A stretch of 64,000 bases of DNA, taken from Paludibaculum fermentans_A (lineage in GTDB: Bacteria > Acidobacteriota > Terriglobia > Bryobacterales > Bryobacteraceae). The DNA is taken from assembly GCF_051172195.1 (NCBI RefSeq), contig NZ_JBPJAQ010000001.1, forward strand, positions 2,170,001 to 2,234,000, in the 5' to 3' direction. Below, one piece after another: positions 10,301 through 18,401 of the stretch. The notes below the pieces were generated by a model. It saw only the letters and a program-made list of their open reading frames with translations. It ran no database searches and was not told where the DNA came from. Made by a program: the position numbers and the translations under genes. Numbering within the stretch: the first letter of the stretch is position 1; the number at the start of each line of letters is the position of its first letter.

Positions 10301-10479
10301 GACCGGGGTCTGAAGTGCAACGGCCGCTGGCGATTGTGCTGATTGGCGGTCTCTTCACTTCGACGCCGCTGACGCTGGTGGTGGTGCCGGTGTTGTACCG
10401 GTTCTTCGAGGCGCGCGATCCGCAGCCGCCGGACGCGGCTCCGGTCGTCGAACAGGAACCGGAACCGCAGCACGTGTAG
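7336..10479 (+). CDS. HME-family RND efflux pump (CusA/CzcA-like)
   Basis: A 1047-residue inner-membrane proton/metal antiporter of normal family length. The N-terminus (RLSVDAFPDVTNVQVQI), the PEEVERFVTVPVEIA segment and LEEMRSLNKPGLS are diagnostic of heavy-metal RND pumps rather than drug pumps. In TM4 the proton-relay region reads AIAIGLMVDASVVVVENI. It keeps one Asp and the Glu but has Ala where Czc-type divalent pumps have the extra Asp, as in CusA-type monovalent (Cu+/Ag+) pumps. Metal specificity is therefore inferred as CusA-like with low certainty. The gene ends three bases before the convergent ADOP gene. Confidence 0.88.
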   Translation: MLDTLVQHALKQRVVVAVAALALLGFGLDATRRLSVDAFPDVTNVQVQIATEARGRSPEEVERFVTVPVEIAMTGLPGLEEMRSLNKPGLSIVTLVFTDETNVYFARQLVMERLVEAREKFPEGVMPVLGPVSSALGEVYQYTLENPNDGDKVLTKEELVERRIVQDWVARPLLRSIPGVAEINSTGGYVRQYQVLVDPAKLRYYGVSIQDVVQALARNNANSGGGILPQNSEQYLIRGVGLIQSLDDIRSIVLKEVGSTPVYVREVAEVRFGEEVRYGAMIKGGYTEAVGGIVMMIAGGNAKQIVSQVKQRVEEINGRNMLPGGLRIVPYYDRSQLVDAAIHTVVKVLIEGIVLVVIILFLFLGDLRSSLVVIATLVLTPLLTFLVMNKIHLSANLMSLGGLAIAIGLMVDASVVVVENIFAKLSHDKHADRTTTMVEAVREVSTPVIFGICVIILVFLPLMTLEGMEGKMFAPLAYTIAIALAISLVISLTLSPVLSFFLLKSSNEHDTILVRVLKRMYGAVLQHSLKHELRTIAVTLAMLVGAVLLFPYLGTSFIPEMKEGSISPNIDRVPNISLDESIAMEKEALRMVREVPGVERVVSRLGRGESPADAAGPNEADVITTLKPRDQWPKGWTQDTIAEQISKKIQTLPGINFVMAQPISDRVDEMVTGVRADVAVKVFGDDLEQLVAKANEISKVAATIRGLRDSRIDRVGGQQYLNITIDRQAIARFGLNASDIHDMIETAIGGKAATEIYEGERRFQAVVRYPEKLRHNVEEIRRIVIHTPDNGKVLLENLAKIDVVEGPAQINRDTAKRRIVVGLNVQDRDLGGFVAELKEKVGQQVQLPAGYFIVWGGQFQNMERALEHLKLIVPITIGAIFFLLFLLFGSLRFAALIITVLPFASIGGVVALFATGEYLSVPASVGFIALWGIAVLNGVVLVSYIRKLRESGLEQKEAIAQGAMLRFRPVMMTATVAALGLVPFLFATGPGSEVQRPLAIVLIGGLFTSTPLTLVVVPVLYRFFEARDPQPPDAAPVVEQEPEPQHV

Positions 10480-10484
10480 CCGCG

Positions 10485-12953
10485 CTACTCCGCACGAAGC
10501 GAGGTGATGGGATCGATACGGGCCGCGCGGCGGGCCGGCAGGTAGATGGCCAGCAGGGCGATGGCGGAGAGCAGGGCCGCGATGGAGCCGAAGGTTGCGG
10601 CGTCGGTGGCTTGCACACCGTAGAGCAGGCTGCTCATGACGCGCGTGAGCGCGAGGGCGGCTAGTAGACCCGCGCCGATGCCACAGGCCGCGACGAGCAT
10701 GCCTCGTGACAGAACGAAGCCGATGATGGAGTTGGGTGTAGCCCCGAGGGCCATGCGAATGCCCAGCTCGCGGGTACCCTGATCGACCAGATACGACATC
10801 ACGCCATAGACCCCGATCGCGGCCAGGGCCAGTGCGAGGGAGGCGAAGAGCGTCAGCAGGGTCATGGCGAAGCGGCGGCGGGCCATGGATTCCTCGACGC
10901 GCTGCGGCATGGTGCGGATGCGATAGACGGGCAGGTCGGGATCCAGTTCACGGATCTCTTTGCGGACCGCGGAGACGAGCGAACCGGGGTCGGAGGCCGT
11001 GTGGAGCGCGACGTACAAGGCTCGGGTCGGGTACTGCGTTTGGGGCAGGTAGAAGGCGATGCGGGAGCTGGCATCGAGGCCATACTGCTTCACCTGCCGG
11101 ACAACCCCGATCACCGTGAGCCAGGGCGCATCGGATTTGAGCCCGCCGGTGCGGATGCGTTTTCCGATGGGATCCTGATTCGGCCAGAGTTCCTGAGCCA
11201 TGTACTCATCAATGACGATCACGCGCGGCGCTTCCAACTTGTCCCGCTGCTGGAATAGCCGGCCACGCAGCAGCGGGATCCTCAGAGTTTCGAAGTAGCG
11301 GCCGCCGGCAATTCGCTGATCGGCATTGATGAACTCCTCACCAGGTTGCGGCGTGCGCCCCTCCACGGTGATGGGCCCCCAGGAGAAGTAGTTGGACAGG
11401 GGCAGGGCGCTCACGCCGCCGGAGGACGTCACGCCGGGCAGGCGGTCCAGACGCTGCCAGAGATCGCGATAGGCGCTGAGGACCGCTTCAGACTTCGCGT
11501 ATTTCCGTCCGCTCATAGTCAGTTCGAGGGTCAGTACACCCTGGGGCTGGAAGCCCGGCGGTACATTCTGAAGCCGGGCAAAGCTGCGAATCAGCAGGCC
11601 GGCGCCGACCAGCAGCACTACGCAGAGGGCGAGTTCGGAGACGACCAGCAGGCGGCGCAAATGATTGCCGCGGCCCCAGATGCTGTTGGCGCCGGCGGCG
11701 CCGCGGCCTTCCTCCTTGAGAGGCCCGGCGGGGTTGGTGCCGGCCATACGGAAGGCGGGGGCGAGGCCGAAGAGGAGGCCGGAGAGCAGGCTGATGGCGA
11801 AGGTGAACAGCAGCACTTCACCAGTGACGGAGATGCTGGAGAGGCGCGGGATGTTGCGCGGCTGCAGGGCGTGGATCCAGTCGATGCCGGCCATGGCGAG
11901 GATCACCCCCAAGGCGCCGCCGCCCAGTGAAAGCAGGATGCTCTCCGTCAGCAGTTGGCGCAGGATCTGGCCGCGCCCGGCGCCCAGGGCGACACGGATG
12001 GCAATCTCTTTCTGGCGGCTCAATGCACGGGCGAGCAGGAGGTTGGCCACGTTGGCGCAGGCGATGAATAGGACGAAGGCGACCGCGCCCAACAGGATGA
12101 GCAAAGGACGGCGCACATCGCCCACGACCTGTTCCTGCAGGGGCACCACGCTGAAGGTGAGGCCCGAGTTGGGCGGATAGTAGTCCGGGAACGAGCGGAT
12201 GAGACGGGCGGTGATGCCACTCATCTCCGCCTGGGCCTGAGTGACGGTCACGCCGGATTTCAGGCGCCCGATGATGTTGTAGTCTTCCCTGGTCCGGGTG
12301 GAGGCGGCTTCGGCGTTGAGCGGGAGCGGCAGAAAGATCTCGCCATCCTCCGCGACGCCGAGCGTGGGCAACACTTCGCGCGGAAGCGAGAACTGCTCCG
12401 GCAGGATGCCGACGACCTGATAGCTTTGTCCATTGAGCGTGATGGAACGGCCGACGACGCGCGGATCACTGCCGTAGCGGCGGATCCACGTGGCGTGACT
12501 GAGGATGGCGGTGCCGCCGCGTCCGGGGTGATCCTCTTCGCTGAGAAAGAGGCGGCCCAATGCGGCTTTGGCGCCGAGCATGGGCAGCAGGTTGGAGGAC
12601 ACGCGGATAGTGCCGATGCGCTCAGGCTCGCCGTCGCCTGTGAGGTTGTAGTTTGCGCCAATGGCGATGGCCAATTCCTCAAAGCCGCTGTGGCCATTGC
12701 GGATATCGAAGTATTGCGCCGTGGAGAACCAATCTTCGGCGATATTGAGGCCGGGCGACCGATTCCAGAGGATGACGAGGCGGTCAGCGTTGCGATAGGG
12801 CAGCGGCTGCAGGAGCAGCGCGTTCGCGACGCTGAAGATGGCGGAGTTGGCGCCGATGCCGATGGCCAGGGAGAGGATGGCCGCGAGTGTGAATGCCGGG
12901 CTTCCGGCAAAGCCGCGCAGCGCGAAGCGGAGATCCTGAAGCAGCGTACTCAT
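10485..12953 (-). CDS. ADOP-family ABC transporter permease (MacB/FtsX-type, duplicated)
   Basis: An 822-residue permease with two copies of the MacB periplasmic core plus FtsX membrane domain, the arrangement called acidobacterial duplicated orphan permease. The first copy begins LRFALRGFAGSPAFTLAA with ALSLAIGIGANSAIFSVA-type TM1. The FtsX signatures are LLLARALSRQKEIAIRVALG (around residue 310) and GTRELGIRMALGATPNSII (around residue 735). No ATPase domain is present and none is encoded nearby, which is usual for ADOPs. The ATG at 12953 is preferred over one eight codons upstream because MSTLLQDLRFALRG matches the family N-terminus. Substrate unknown. Confidence 0.87.
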   Translation of the reverse strand: MSTLLQDLRFALRGFAGSPAFTLAAILSLAIGIGANSAIFSVANALLLQPLPYRNADRLVILWNRSPGLNIAEDWFSTAQYFDIRNGHSGFEELAIAIGANYNLTGDGEPERIGTIRVSSNLLPMLGAKAALGRLFLSEEDHPGRGGTAILSHATWIRRYGSDPRVVGRSITLNGQSYQVVGILPEQFSLPREVLPTLGVAEDGEIFLPLPLNAEAASTRTREDYNIIGRLKSGVTVTQAQAEMSGITARLIRSFPDYYPPNSGLTFSVVPLQEQVVGDVRRPLLILLGAVAFVLFIACANVANLLLARALSRQKEIAIRVALGAGRGQILRQLLTESILLSLGGGALGVILAMAGIDWIHALQPRNIPRLSSISVTGEVLLFTFAISLLSGLLFGLAPAFRMAGTNPAGPLKEEGRGAAGANSIWGRGNHLRRLLVVSELALCVVLLVGAGLLIRSFARLQNVPPGFQPQGVLTLELTMSGRKYAKSEAVLSAYRDLWQRLDRLPGVTSSGGVSALPLSNYFSWGPITVEGRTPQPGEEFINADQRIAGGRYFETLRIPLLRGRLFQQRDKLEAPRVIVIDEYMAQELWPNQDPIGKRIRTGGLKSDAPWLTVIGVVRQVKQYGLDASSRIAFYLPQTQYPTRALYVALHTASDPGSLVSAVRKEIRELDPDLPVYRIRTMPQRVEESMARRRFAMTLLTLFASLALALAAIGVYGVMSYLVDQGTRELGIRMALGATPNSIIGFVLSRGMLVAACGIGAGLLAALALTRVMSSLLYGVQATDAATFGSIAALLSAIALLAIYLPARRAARIDPITSLRAE

Positions 12954-13143
12954 TCGAAATTGTAGGCATCCTACCATGAGCCTGCCGTGCCGCAGATGGG
13001 CTGGCGCGTAAACTCACGCCGGCGCCGGCGGGCAAACATAACAAATTTGATGTAAACCACTAGATTCGAGGCATCGTCTGGAAGAGCATCCTGGGCCTGA
13101 GCTTCGGCCCGCAGGCATTCACTTCGATTCCGGTTGCCAACGG

Positions 13144-15033
13144 TTAAATGGTGAGCGGCAGGGCGTGGGGACGAACGCCCGTTGCCGCGAATAACGCGTT
13201 GGCCAGTGCGGGAGCGGGCAGGGTTATGGACGACTCGCCCGCTCCGGCGGCCGGAATCTCGCGGCGGTCGATGATCTCGACGCGCAGGTCCGGCACATCC
13301 TGGAAGCGGGGGACGCGATATTGCGAGAGCCGCCGGGTCAACTGGCGGCTGTTGTCGAAGAGCAACTGCTCCCACAGCGCTCCACCCAGCCCCTGTATGA
13401 TGGCGCCCTGCATCTGGTTCTTCAGATTGTCGGGATTGAGGGCCGCGCCGAAGTCCCCGACGGCGACCATGCGCACGACTCGCAGTTGCTTCGCCGCCCC
13501 TTCGGTCTCCACAAAGATCGCCAGTCGAGCGAGTTTCTCCAGATTGCAGGCGAGCCCGAAGCCGCGGCCGTTGCCGGGTTTGCGGCGGCCCCAGCCGAAG
13601 AGCGCGGCACCCTTCTCCAGAGCTTCCTTCAGGCGTGGGTCGTCCAGATTGGCGAGCCGGAACTCCAGCGGATCCTGCTTCAGCTCGTGAGCCCATTCGT
13701 CGACGTGCGATTCGCGGGCGAAGTTGTTGGCGGTGGCGGCGAGAGCTCGGTAGGAGCCCTGGCGTAGCGGCGACTCAGACCGCCAGAACTCATTGGACAT
13801 GTCTGCAATGACGTAGGGCGGTTTGATGCCCGGTGCTCCGGCGTTGTAGTTGCGGAAGCGCCAGGCGGAGAGCCGGCCGGCTGCATTGACGCCGCTCTCG
13901 ACATCGACCAGGGCGGCCGGTCGCGAGTAGGCGACCCAGAATTCCTCCTCGCGGGTCCAGGCCAGGCGGAGCGGCGCCTGCGCGGCCTTGGCCAGACGCG
14001 CCGCCTCGAGTTCGCATTCGCCGCGCTGTTTGCCGCCAAAGCCGCCACCGGGCATGGTGACGATGATCCGCACCTTGGACTCCGGCACGCCAAAGGCCTT
14101 GGCCAGCTCGGCGCGGACGAGGAAAGGGGCCTGTTTCCCGCAACGCACGATCAGGGTCCCGTCGCGCCACTCCGCAATGGCGGCGCGGGGTTCAAGGGCC
14201 ACGTGGGCGATGGGTGGCAGCCAGTAGGTGGAATGGAGACGGCGGTCAGACTTGGACAAAGCGGCTTCGGTGTCGCCCTGTCGAATCAGGGGCGGATACC
14301 GCGTGTCCTTCACCTCCACGGGCGCGATGCTCTTCGTGCGGAAGGTCTCGCGCATTGCATCGAGGGAGGGCAGCGGTTCAGCCTTCCACTTTGCCTGCAC
14401 GAGGCGGGCGGCCTCGATGGCTGTCTGACGGTCTGGCGCAACGACTCCCAGCAGATCGCCATCGCGGACAACCTGCACGCCGGGCAGGGCCCGGGCGGCT
14501 GAATCGTCGAAGGACTCGAGGCGGGCCCGGTAAGCGTCCGGACGCACGATGCAGCCATGACGCAGGTTGTCGATGCGCAGGTCCCCGCAATATTGCAGCG
14601 AGCCCGTGACGGCCGCGCGCCCGTGAAGCGGGGGTACCGATTGACCCAGGACCTTCCAGTCCTTCGGTTCCGTCAAGGGGTGACCCGCGAAGGCGGCAGC
14701 GTCCTTGCGCACGGCCGGTACGGTCTCCGGTGAGGTGAGCGAGGCCCAGGTGCCGCCGTCATCGGGGACGACGTCGGTGTCGGCCATGGTTAGGCGGATG
14801 CGCTCGACGGGCAGGCGCAGCTCTTCGGCGATGGCCTGGACCAGCAGGGTTCGCGCACCCTGGCCCATCTCGATCTTGCCCGTGAAGGCATCCACCATCC
14901 CGTCGGCAGCCATGCGCAGGCGGACGGGTGACTCGGCGCCCTGCATGGGGAGGGTGAGGAGGCTGCCGGAGCCCAGAATCCGAAGGAAGTCGCGGCGCTT
15001 GTATTCGGCCAGGAGGAGGTCTGTTTCAGCCAC
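13144..15033 (-). CDS. Molybdopterin-binding subunit of an aldehyde/isoquinoline oxidoreductase-type hydroxylase
   Basis: A 629-residue large subunit of the xanthine-oxidase family, which hydroxylates aldehydes or N-heterocycles at a molybdenum centre. Visible motifs are KIEMGQGARTLLVQAIAEEL, the cofactor loop PGGGFGGKQ, QGSYRALAATANNFARESH, and a C-terminal GAGES that supplies the catalytic Glu. Near the N-terminus KRRDFLRILG resembles a twin-arginine export signal. The GTG at 15033 is chosen because AAGGAGG lies six bases upstream; it overlaps the small-subunit gene by eight bases, as expected for coupled subunits. At 629 residues it is shorter than typical IorB-like subunits (around 730), so some surface domains are reduced. 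Substrate not determinable. Confidence 0.83.
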   Translation of the reverse strand: MAETDLLLAEYKRRDFLRILGSGSLLTLPMQGAESPVRLRMAADGMVDAFTGKIEMGQGARTLLVQAIAEELRLPVERIRLTMADTDVVPDDGGTWASLTSPETVPAVRKDAAAFAGHPLTEPKDWKVLGQSVPPLHGRAAVTGSLQYCGDLRIDNLRHGCIVRPDAYRARLESFDDSAARALPGVQVVRDGDLLGVVAPDRQTAIEAARLVQAKWKAEPLPSLDAMRETFRTKSIAPVEVKDTRYPPLIRQGDTEAALSKSDRRLHSTYWLPPIAHVALEPRAAIAEWRDGTLIVRCGKQAPFLVRAELAKAFGVPESKVRIIVTMPGGGFGGKQRGECELEAARLAKAAQAPLRLAWTREEEFWVAYSRPAALVDVESGVNAAGRLSAWRFRNYNAGAPGIKPPYVIADMSNEFWRSESPLRQGSYRALAATANNFARESHVDEWAHELKQDPLEFRLANLDDPRLKEALEKGAALFGWGRRKPGNGRGFGLACNLEKLARLAIFVETEGAAKQLRVVRMVAVGDFGAALNPDNLKNQMQGAIIQGLGGALWEQLLFDNSRQLTRRLSQYRVPRFQDVPDLRVEIIDRREIPAAGAGESSITLPAPALANALFAATGVRPHALPLTI

Positions 15034-15502
15034 GGCGATCCTCCTTGCGCAGCGAGGCGACTGCACGGACGGCGGCCACGATGCGAGGATAAGTCCCGCA
15101 ACGGCAGATGTGGCTTTGCAGGCCGGCGCGAATCTCAGCCTCGGAAGGGTTCGTGTGTTGGGCGAGGAACGCGACGGCCCCGGTGATCATGCCGGGCGTA
15201 CAGAAGCCGCACTGAAACGCTGAGTGGTCGAGGAACGCCTGCTGGACCGGATGGAGTTTGCCGTCCACGGCCAGGCCTTCAATGGTGGTGACTTCCCGGC
15301 CCTGGGCCGAGGCAGCGGGCAGGATGCACGACTTCACGGCGCGCCCATCCAGCAGGACTGTGCAGGCCCCGCACTGGCCTTCACCGCAGCCATACTTGGT
15401 GCCCGTCAACCCGGCATGGTCGCGGATCGCGTCGAGAAGTGTCAGTTTGGGTGGGACCTGCAAGGTCCGTTCCGCACCGTTCAGCCGGAATTTTAGTTCC
15501 AT
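15026..15502 (-). CDS. [2Fe-2S] subunit of molybdenum hydroxylase
   Basis: A 158-residue iron-sulfur protein. The N-terminal ferredoxin-like domain carries YGCGEGQCGACTVLLDG plus a downstream Cys for the plant-type [2Fe-2S] cluster. The C-terminal helical domain has FQCGFCTPGMI and HICRCGTYPRI for the second cluster. These are the two clusters that pass electrons from the molybdenum site of the partner subunit to an external acceptor. The gene lies immediately upstream of, and overlaps, the large-subunit gene. No FAD subunit or cytochrome partner gene is adjacent. Confidence 0.92.
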   Translation of the reverse strand: MELKFRLNGAERTLQVPPKLTLLDAIRDHAGLTGTKYGCGEGQCGACTVLLDGRAVKSCILPAASAQGREVTTIEGLAVDGKLHPVQQAFLDHSAFQCGFCTPGMITGAVAFLAQHTNPSEAEIRAGLQSHICRCGTYPRIVAAVRAVASLRKEDRRG

Positions 15503-15535
15503 GGGCGTGTCTGTCAGATTCTACGCCCAATTCAC

Positions 15536-16855
15536 CTACTGTTTGAGGAGGTCCTGCCCCTTGGACTCCGGCAGGGAAACGCCCAGCAGGACGCCGGTCG
15601 TGGTGGCGACGTCGGCCAGATTGCCGTGCGGCAGTGGGCGGGCGGTGATGCCCGGTCCGTAAACGAGGAAGGTGCAGTCGAGTTCGGTGGGGCCGGGCAG
15701 GAAGCCGTGCATGCCGCGGGTGGCTCCGGAAGAGGTGACCCAGGCGCCGTTACGATTGCTGCCGGCGGTGAAGCCGCGGCGCATGCTGATGGCGGCGAAG
15801 GCGTGCGAGTAGGACTTGCGCTCCGCGAGTTGGGCCTTGTCCAGGATGTGCTCCACGCCCCAGCGTTCATTGGCCTGTAGGGTGGCCAGCGCCTTCATGA
15901 CGATCTGCTGGGCTTCCTTGTCGTTCGGGTCTTTGGCGACGAAGGCGACGGAGCCTCCGTTGACGTGAGCCGCGACGCGCCAGTCGGAGGGCTTGTCTTC
16001 CGGTGCGGCCAGGCCCAGGCTCGACAGGAACGCCTGAGGCTGGAAGGCCTGGGAGACGGGCCAGAAGCCGTGATCACTCAGGATGACCCAGCGAGTGGAA
16101 TTCTCGACACCGGCTTCCCGGACCGCGGCGCGGATCGTGCCGATGGCCTTGTCGATCTCTTCCAAAGCATGGTTGGCTTCCGGACTGCCGGGGCCGAAGC
16201 CGTGCTCCTCGTGATCGAGATCGATCAGGTGAATCAGCGTGAGGTGCGGCTTACGGGTGCGCAGGATGTAGGCTGCCTGCGCCGCGCGCAGGGCATCCGT
16301 CTGGGGTCCATCCCATGTATTCTTACCCAGCACCTTTTCCATCTCTTCATAGAGCCCCGGGGTGCTGATGGAACGCTGCAGCGGCAGGGAGTCCTCGCCG
16401 TGGAAGACGGCGTATTCCGGGATGTTGTAATCGATACGCGCGCCGACGGTCACCGGCCAGGCAATGGCCCCGACGGTCTTGCCGGCTGCCTTGGCGGCGT
16501 CCCAGAGTGTGGGCTTTCTGATGAGTTCGGAGAACCAGTACCAGGCGCCGCGAGTGCGGCCTTCGGGGTCGAACAGGTTGTTGCCCAGGATCCCGTGCTC
16601 GGATGGCTGGACCCCGGTCATCATCGTGGTGTGGCTGGGATAAGTGACCGTCGGGAAGACTCCGGTGAGCCCCGCCGATACTGCGCCTTTGTCCCGCATT
16701 TCCGTCAGGTTGGGGATCTTCAGTCCGAGTTTTGCGGAGTCCCGCAGGGTCTCTGCTTTCAGTCCGTCGACCGAGATCACAATGACGCGGCGGTCCGCCG
16801 TCTGGGCGACCAGCGCCGTGGATAACAGGGCGGCGGCCAGGAGGTTTTTCCACAT
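15536..16855 (-). CDS. Secreted alkaline-phosphatase-superfamily phosphodiesterase (NPP type)
   Basis: A 439-residue exported enzyme with a signal peptide (MWKNLLAAALLSTALVAQ). The core matches type I phosphodiesterase/nucleotide pyrophosphatases. IVISVDGLKAETL supplies the first metal-binding Asp and TYPSHTTMMTGVQPSEHGI contains the conserved nucleophile region. HLIDLDHEEHGFGPGS and ILSDHGFWPVSQ hold the Asp/His ligands of the two zinc ions. Natural substrates may be nucleotides or phosphodiesters; specificity is unknown. The gene precedes the hydroxylase pair on the same strand but is separated by 33 bases, so cotranscription is possible. Confidence 0.85.
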   Translation of the reverse strand: MWKNLLAAALLSTALVAQTADRRVIVISVDGLKAETLRDSAKLGLKIPNLTEMRDKGAVSAGLTGVFPTVTYPSHTTMMTGVQPSEHGILGNNLFDPEGRTRGAWYWFSELIRKPTLWDAAKAAGKTVGAIAWPVTVGARIDYNIPEYAVFHGEDSLPLQRSISTPGLYEEMEKVLGKNTWDGPQTDALRAAQAAYILRTRKPHLTLIHLIDLDHEEHGFGPGSPEANHALEEIDKAIGTIRAAVREAGVENSTRWVILSDHGFWPVSQAFQPQAFLSSLGLAAPEDKPSDWRVAAHVNGGSVAFVAKDPNDKEAQQIVMKALATLQANERWGVEHILDKAQLAERKSYSHAFAAISMRRGFTAGSNRNGAWVTSSGATRGMHGFLPGPTELDCTFLVYGPGITARPLPHGNLADVATTTGVLLGVSLPESKGQDLLKQ

Positions 16856-16997
16856 AAGCTACGACTTTATCAGGACAAGATTGCATCGTTGTGACTGGCG
16901 ACTAGCCCGGGAGGGCCATGCGCTTTACACTTCTTCAGGCGTAAGCCGGTCATCTCCCAGGCCCCGGCAGCGTCTGTATGAGTGGAAGGGCAACACA

Positions 16998-18371
16998 ATG
17001 AGTCGCACAAAATCGACAGGTTGGGCCACGGTGGCGGCTGCCCTGGTGATCGCCGCCGCGGCAGGATCCTATTCGCTGATGCGGGGCCGCAACACCGAGC
17101 ACTATCGGACGACGGCTATTGCGCGCGGCGACCTGCTGCAGACCGTGTCTGCCACAGGCAACCCTAACGCCGTGGTGACCGTGCAGGTGGGCACGCAGGT
17201 CTCCGGCAACATTCAGTCGTTGTACGCCGACTTCAACAGCAAGGTGACCAAGGGTGAGTTGATCGCCCGGATCGACCCCACGCTGTTCGAAGCCAGGGTA
17301 CAGCAGGCACAGGCGACTCTCGACGCCTCCAAAGTGGCCGTCGTGAATGCCCAGGCGCAGATCCAGGCCCGGCAGGCGGACATCCTCACGGCCAAGGCAA
17401 ATCTTGCGGCCGCCGCGGCCAACGTCTTGAAGGCCCAGGCAGCAGTGATCGACTCCAGGAGCAAGTATGAGCGCAGGCACGCCATGGAGGACGACAAGCT
17501 CTTCTCCAAGGAGGAGATCGAGACAGCCAAGGCTACGTACGACACGGCCGTTGGCAGTTTGACGGCGGCCAAGGCGCAGGAGGACGCGGCCCGGCAGGGG
17601 ATTGCCTCCGCGGAATCTCAGTTGGCCGTTGCCAGGGCTGGACTCGACTCGGCCACGGCGCAGGTGCGGCAGAGTGTAGCCAATCTGGCGCAGAGCCAGG
17701 TTGATCTCGACCACACGTATATTCGCGCGCCGGTGAACGGCACAGTTGTCGCCCGGCAGGTGGATGTCGGGCAGACCGTGGCGGCCAGCCTGCAGGCGCC
17801 CATCATCTTTTTGATCGCCGAGGATCTGACAAAGATGCAGGTGGACACCAACGTCTCGGAAGCCGATATCGGCAAGGTCCAGGTCGGACAGGAGTCCACC
17901 TTCAGTGTGGACGCGTATCCGGGCCGGACCTTCCACGGCGCCGTGCGTGAGATCCGCAAGGCGCCCATCAATGTGCAGAACGTCATTACCTACGACGTGG
18001 TGATCGGCGTGAACAACGAGGATCTGAAGCTGTTCCCCGGCATGACGGCGACGGTCAAGATCGTTACGGGCCGCCGGGAAGGCGTGCTGAGAGTCCCGAA
18101 TGCCGCACTGCGATTCCGCCCGGACAGCGCAGCGCCGGCAGTGGCGTCGAGACGCGGGCCCAACGCTACCGCGGTCTGGACATTGGGTGCGGAAGGAAAA
18201 CCGCAGCGTGAGGCGGTGGCGACCGGCGTCACGGATGGCACGTTCACGGAAGTGACAGGTAAAGACCTAGCGGAAGGGATGCGGGTGATTGTCGCCGCCA
18301 CGGGCAGCGCCGGATCCGCCTCGAAGACCTCAGCCCCGTTCGGCGGCGGCAATCGGGGGCCCAGAATCTGA
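16998..18371 (+). CDS. MacA-like periplasmic adaptor protein
   Basis: A 457-residue membrane-fusion protein. One N-terminal membrane anchor (ATVAAALVIAAAAGSYSLM) precedes a lipoyl half (VQVGTQVSGNIQSLYADFNS) and a very long Ala/Gln-rich coiled-coil hairpin (residues about 95-230). The second lipoyl half (TYIRAPVNGTVVARQVDVGQ) and a beta-barrel domain follow. This matches adaptors of MacAB-type tripartite exporters. The start at 16998 is chosen because GGAAGGG lies upstream and MSRTKSTGW leads straight into the anchor; the open frame extends upstream without plausible sequence. It is followed 30 bases later by a MacB-like permease. Confidence 0.85.
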   Translation: MSRTKSTGWATVAAALVIAAAAGSYSLMRGRNTEHYRTTAIARGDLLQTVSATGNPNAVVTVQVGTQVSGNIQSLYADFNSKVTKGELIARIDPTLFEARVQQAQATLDASKVAVVNAQAQIQARQADILTAKANLAAAAANVLKAQAAVIDSRSKYERRHAMEDDKLFSKEEIETAKATYDTAVGSLTAAKAQEDAARQGIASAESQLAVARAGLDSATAQVRQSVANLAQSQVDLDHTYIRAPVNGTVVARQVDVGQTVAASLQAPIIFLIAEDLTKMQVDTNVSEADIGKVQVGQESTFSVDAYPGRTFHGAVREIRKAPINVQNVITYDVVIGVNNEDLKLFPGMTATVKIVTGRREGVLRVPNAALRFRPDSAAPAVASRRGPNATAVWTLGAEGKPQREAVATGVTDGTFTEVTGKDLAEGMRVIVAATGSAGSASKTSAPFGGGNRGPRI

Positions 18372-18401
18372 ACGGTTGTCCCAACCAGGGAGGGCACAGT
18401 C

